Shown here: positions 7,165 to 9,713 of the stretch, in pieces
Layout: each line of letters starts with the position of its first letter
Numbering within the stretch: position 1 is the stretch's first letter
Assembly: GCA_015489295.1 (NCBI GenBank)
Contig: WGAB01000158.1
Coordinates: forward strand, 1-9,713
Direction: 5' to 3'
Source of the DNA: Caldifarciminota bacterium
GTDB lineage: Bacteria > WOR-3 > Hydrothermia > WGAB01
DNA: 9,713 nt
Position numbers and translations under genes: made by a program
The notes under the pieces: generated by a model
Seen by the model: only the letters and a program-made list of their open reading frames with translations
What the model was told of the DNA's origin: nothing
The model's database searches: none

Positions 7165-7821
7165 CTACCGTCTTTGGGCTGTTTGTTTCTTCTTCTCGGG
7201 TTGATAAATCTTGGAAAAGTCCCTGCGTTCTTTCAAGATCTTGTCAATCAATCGGGTATCCCGGATACGCTGGGCGATCACCAGGGCCGCTTCCAGGGCC
7301 ATATACGCATCATTCAGCTTATTCAGGGCCCGGTACAACTCGTAAAGCCGTAACAAACCCTGCACCCGGTCGCGGTTATAGCCTCCGCCTGCCGCTGCAT
7401 TGTAGGCTTCGCGGGCGTAATCCAGAGCCGCATCGGGTTTGCCCAACTGCTCTACCAAACTTGAGAGGGACATGTCTACCCGAAACAGCAGTTGCGGGCT
7501 GGTTTTTAACGCATACACCCGGGCCCGATGCAGGAGGGCACGCGCCCGGAGCAGTTGCCCCTGCTCCCACGCCCAAACGGCTTCGGCTTCCAGGAGCCGT
7601 ACCCGACTGTGTTCCAGAGAACCGGGATGATGGTCGTTGGTATAGAACTTCCGTGCCATGCTCAGCATGCGTTTGGCCTGGCGGAAGTCCTTGTCCCGGA
7701 TCAGGGCGATCCCTATGGACACGGCCACATCCCCGGCGAACCGAAAATCCCCCACATCTTTGGCAATTCTCAGCGCCTGCTTCAGGATCTCCATCGGTTC
7801 CCGGGGGACCTTGTTCTCCAT
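7165..7821 (-). CDS. TPR-repeat protein (first gene of the cassette)
   Basis: A 218-residue helical protein. TPR-type helix pairs can be read at ILKQALRIAKDVGDFRFAGD, ALIRDKDFRQAKRMLSMARK, VWAWEQGQLLRARALLHRAR, SLVEQLGKPDAALDYAREA and LLRLYELYRALNKLNDAYMA. The C-terminus is basic (QPEKKKQTAQRR). No signal peptide, membrane segment or enzymatic domain is seen, so it should be a cytoplasmic protein-binding factor; the partner is unknown. The frame continues upstream to TTG 7860, but that codon is the -35 box of the promoter, and the first ATG at 7821 (MENKVPREP) lies 10 bases after the -10 box. I therefore start the gene there, as a probably leaderless transcript. It is first in a same-strand series with the lipoprotein and the second TPR gene. 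Confidence 0.84.
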   Translation of the reverse strand: MENKVPREPMEILKQALRIAKDVGDFRFAGDVAVSIGIALIRDKDFRQAKRMLSMARKFYTNDHHPGSLEHSRVRLLEAEAVWAWEQGQLLRARALLHRARVYALKTSPQLLFRVDMSLSSLVEQLGKPDAALDYAREAYNAAAGGGYNRDRVQGLLRLYELYRALNKLNDAYMALEAALVIAQRIRDTRLIDKILKERRDFSKIYQPEKKKQTAQRR

Positions 7822-7831
7822 GGCAACACCA

Positions 7832-7860
7832 ATTATCGGCAGGAAAATCCAACTTGTCAA
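7832..7860 (-). promoter_or_regulatory. Sigma-70-type promoter of the TPR/lipoprotein/TPR cassette
   Basis: Minus-strand TTGACA (7860-7855) is a perfect -35 box. A 17-bp spacer separates it from GATAAT (7837-7832), a -10 box one base from consensus. The predicted transcription start is near 7825, only about four bases before the ATG at 7821, leaving no room for a ribosome-binding site. This is the strongest promoter match in the window. Confidence 0.75.
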
Positions 7861-7868
7861 GTCTCTCT

Positions 7869-7884
7869 CGTCAGATATCTAACG
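7869..7884. promoter_or_regulatory. 16-bp dyad upstream of the promoter, candidate operator
   Basis: CGTCAGATATCTAACG is an inverted repeat with 8-base half-sites and one mismatched pair, centred between 7876 and 7877. It lies eight bases upstream of the -35 box. Its size and position fit a dimeric regulator, more likely an activator than a repressor given the upstream site. It is not followed by a T-run, so it is not a typical terminator of the helicase gene. Confidence 0.4.
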
Positions 7885-7901
7885 CATTGGAAACGAAGGA
7901 C

Positions 7902-9583
7902 TTATGCGGGAGACCCCGGCGCTCCTCCTTGTGGGGAAGGCACGGCCACCACGGCTCCCCGCTGCTCCAGAAAGGCCAGGAGATCGTGGTACAGGGGGTC
8001 TTGACGCAGGGTATCCCGGTCGCCCAGGATCACGAGTTTTCGCCGTGCCCGGGTGAGGGCCACATTCAGGCGCCGCTGGTCGCGTAGAAACCCAATTTCT
8101 CCTTGAGGGTTGGACCGCACGAGCGAGAGGAAGATGATCTCCTTTTCCCGGCCCTGGAAGCCGTCCACGGTTTTGACCTCAATGTCCTCCGGCAAAAGCC
8201 CCCGCAGCAGTTTCACCTGATCTTCGTAGGGGGCGATGACCCCGATGTGCTCGGGCCGGGCGCCGTGTTTGAGCAGCAGGTCCACCCAGGTCTGGATCCA
8301 CAGGGCCTGGCCCGGGTTTTCCCGGGAGGTGCTGCCCCGGCGTTGCTGCTCCGGGGCCCCGGGCACATGAACGAACACCACCGGACGGTCGTCCAGCACC
8401 GGATGGTCCAGCGGGTGATCCAGCAATTGCGAGAGGCGCAGGTTCTCCAGCCCCGGAGCGGCCTTCAGTTTTCCTTCGTAAAAGCGGAGGTTGGGGAACT
8501 CCATGATGGCGGGATGCATCCGGTACTGGATGTTCAGGAGTTCCGAGGCTCGGGGGAACAGGGTGAGCCACCGTTCAAACAGGGTGAACCCCAGGCCCAG
8601 GGCCTCGGCGGCCTGGGAGAGCACCGTGGGCGGCAGTTGCCGGTGGTCTCCGGCGAGCACGGCGCGGGGTGCCTTGAGCAGCGGGATCAGGGTGGCGGGT
8701 TCCGTGGCCTGGGTGGCCTCGTCCACCACCACCAGATCAAAGGTTTCGTTTTCCAGGTACTCGGAGCCGGCGCCCGAACAGGTGGCAAAAACAATCGCCG
8801 CCCGCTTCAGGATATCCCGAACGATGCGCTGGGTTTCCTTTTCGGCGGATTCCCGGAGCGCCCGGATCTCCAGTTCCAGTTCCACCCATCGGGCCATGCG
8901 GCGCATTTCCTCGCGGGGGATGCCGCGGCTGCTTTTGAAATGTCGGCCGTGGCGCAGGATCTGTTCGTAGGTGAGGCCGCGCCGCCGGGCCGGCGTGGGG
9001 CGAGGATACCGCTTTTGTTCCTCCCGGAGTTCTTCAATCCGTTTCCAGTGGGCCTGTACCAGGCCGTACCGGCTGTGGCGCTCCACCTGAAGGTCCAGGC
9101 TTTGCTCCCGCAGGGCCGGCAGCATCTTGGCCGGATGGCCGATGCGCACGATGGGCAGGTCGCGGGCCAGCGCCCCTTCGGCCAGGTTGTCCACCGCGAT
9201 GTTGCTGTCGGCCGTGGCCAGGACCCGGAGCCCCTGTTCCACGGCCAGCCGCAGGATCTCCACCAGTGTCGTGGTTTTGCCGGTGCCGAAGGGCCCGTGG
9301 ATCAGGAAAAGGGGCCAGGACCCCAGGGCGGCCTTCACGGCCCTTTGCTGGGCCGGGTTCAGCGTATCGGCCACGGCAACCGAAAGGGGCCGCACCCGGG
9401 GCGGGCGATGGCCCAGCAGCACCGAGAGGTCAAAGGCCCCGAGTTCCAGGTTCCGCAACGCCTGGGCCATCCTTCGGAAGGTGATGTCGTTCACATAGAG
9501 GTCCAGCCGAACCTGGCGCCAGGCCCGGGGGAGCCGTTGCTCCAGCACCACCTGGAAGGTGTGGCGGGTGCGTTCCAGCACCA
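7902..9583 (-). CDS. Superfamily 1B helicase, UPF1/IGHMBP2-like, 5'-partial
   Basis: About 560 residues of an ATP-driven DNA/RNA helicase are present, ending at TAA 7904-7902. In order on the minus strand: the Q-motif region LNPAQQRAV; Walker A GPFGTGKTT (about 9296-9270); motif Ia ATADSNIAVDNLAE; the linker RIGHPAKMLPALREQSLDLQ followed by a charged helical stalk; motif II VVVDEATQA (DEAT at 8723-8712); motif III AGDHRQLPP (about 8655-8629); motif IV QYRMHPAIMEFPNLRFYEG; motif V TVDGFQGREKEII (about 8174-8136); motif VI NVALTRARRKL. DEAT and VDGFQGRE mark it as UPF1-like rather than UvrD/Rep-like. Family members are usually about 640-740 residues with an N-terminal OB-like domain; that part is missing because the contig folds back at 9583/9584. 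The last genuine stretch reads RLDLYVNDITFRRMAQAL, conserved just before the motor. The apparent GTG start at 9584 straddles the artificial junction and is not the real start. Confidence 0.92.
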
Positions 9584-9713
9584 CCCCGGGCCTGGCGCCA
9601 GGTTCGGCTGGACCTCTATGTGAACGACATCACCTTCCGAAGGATGGCCCAGGCGTTGCGGAACCTGGAACTCGGGGCCTTTGACCTCTCGGTGCTGCTG
9701 GGCCATCGCCCGC
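9401..9713. repeat. Perfect inverted repeat at contig end (fold-back)
   Basis: Bases 9584-9713 are the exact reverse complement of 9401-9530: 130-bp arms with no mismatch found, around a 53-bp loop (9531-9583). The left arm and the loop form a continuous helicase reading frame, so they are native. The right arm puts part of the helicase gene backwards and breaks the frame. An exact hairpin inside a conserved gene, ending at the contig edge, is best explained as a chimeric or amplification fold-back rather than a genomic repeat. Sequence after 9583 should not be annotated. Confidence 0.95.

Noticed and set aside
7145..7165. CCCT/AGGG hairpin after the first TPR gene as a terminator
   Set aside because: The stem is only about four pairs and no T-run follows.
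7852..7861. Short palindrome ACTTGTCAAGT around the -35 box as an operator
   Set aside because: It is mostly the TTGACA box itself with five-base arms; chance is likely.
8103..9623. Long plus-strand open frame antisense to the helicase (506 codons)
   Set aside because: It is a shadow of the helicase, runs into the artificial fold-back and shows no recognisable motif.
9491..9706. Minus-strand frame at the right end as a separate small gene
   Set aside because: It lies across the fold-back and is the antisense shadow of the helicase segment read from the artefactual arm.

Overview
This is a contig fragment from a GC-rich bacterium and probably spans the whole contig. It starts with a sequencing-adapter remnant and ends in a fold-back, so both outer genes are cut by assembly rather than by biology. 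The gene set includes a gingipain-type (C25) secreted protease with FG-GAP/VCBS repeats, a GT4 glycosyltransferase, a UbiA/MenA-type prenyltransferase, TPR proteins, a lipoprotein and a UPF1/IGHMBP2-type helicase. This mix fits a FCB-related or uncultivated candidate phylum (WOR-3/Hydrothermae-like). That placement is inference from gene content and composition only.

Left third (19-4374, minus strand): a two-gene unit. A GT4 glycosyltransferase (4374 to 3175) is followed after 15 bp by a very large secreted C25 cysteine protease (3159 to beyond the left edge). The protease ribosome-binding site overlaps the glycosyltransferase stop codon, so the two are probably translated together. The protease frame is open for 1047 codons and has no stop in the window. 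Bases 1-18 are Nextera transposase mosaic-end sequence.

Middle (4375-5441, plus strand): a compact divergent promoter region, then a UbiA-superfamily membrane prenyltransferase with MenA-like aspartate motifs. Its stop codon overlaps the stop of the gene that converges on it.

Right-centre (5438-7884, minus strand): a compact TPR protein / lipoprotein / TPR protein cassette. The first gene has a near-consensus sigma-70 promoter (TTGACA, 17 bp, GATAAT) that ends only 10 bases before the ATG, which implies a leaderless or nearly leaderless mRNA. A 16-bp dyad lies just upstream of the -35 box and is a candidate operator. I do not recognise a described system in this cassette; it is the best candidate for something undescribed here.

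Right end (7902-9713, minus strand): a superfamily 1B DNA/RNA helicase with all core motifs. It lacks its N-terminus because the contig folds back on itself at 9583/9584: bases 9584-9713 are an exact reverse complement of 9401-9530. No tRNA, rRNA, CRISPR array, insertion sequence or phage gene was seen.
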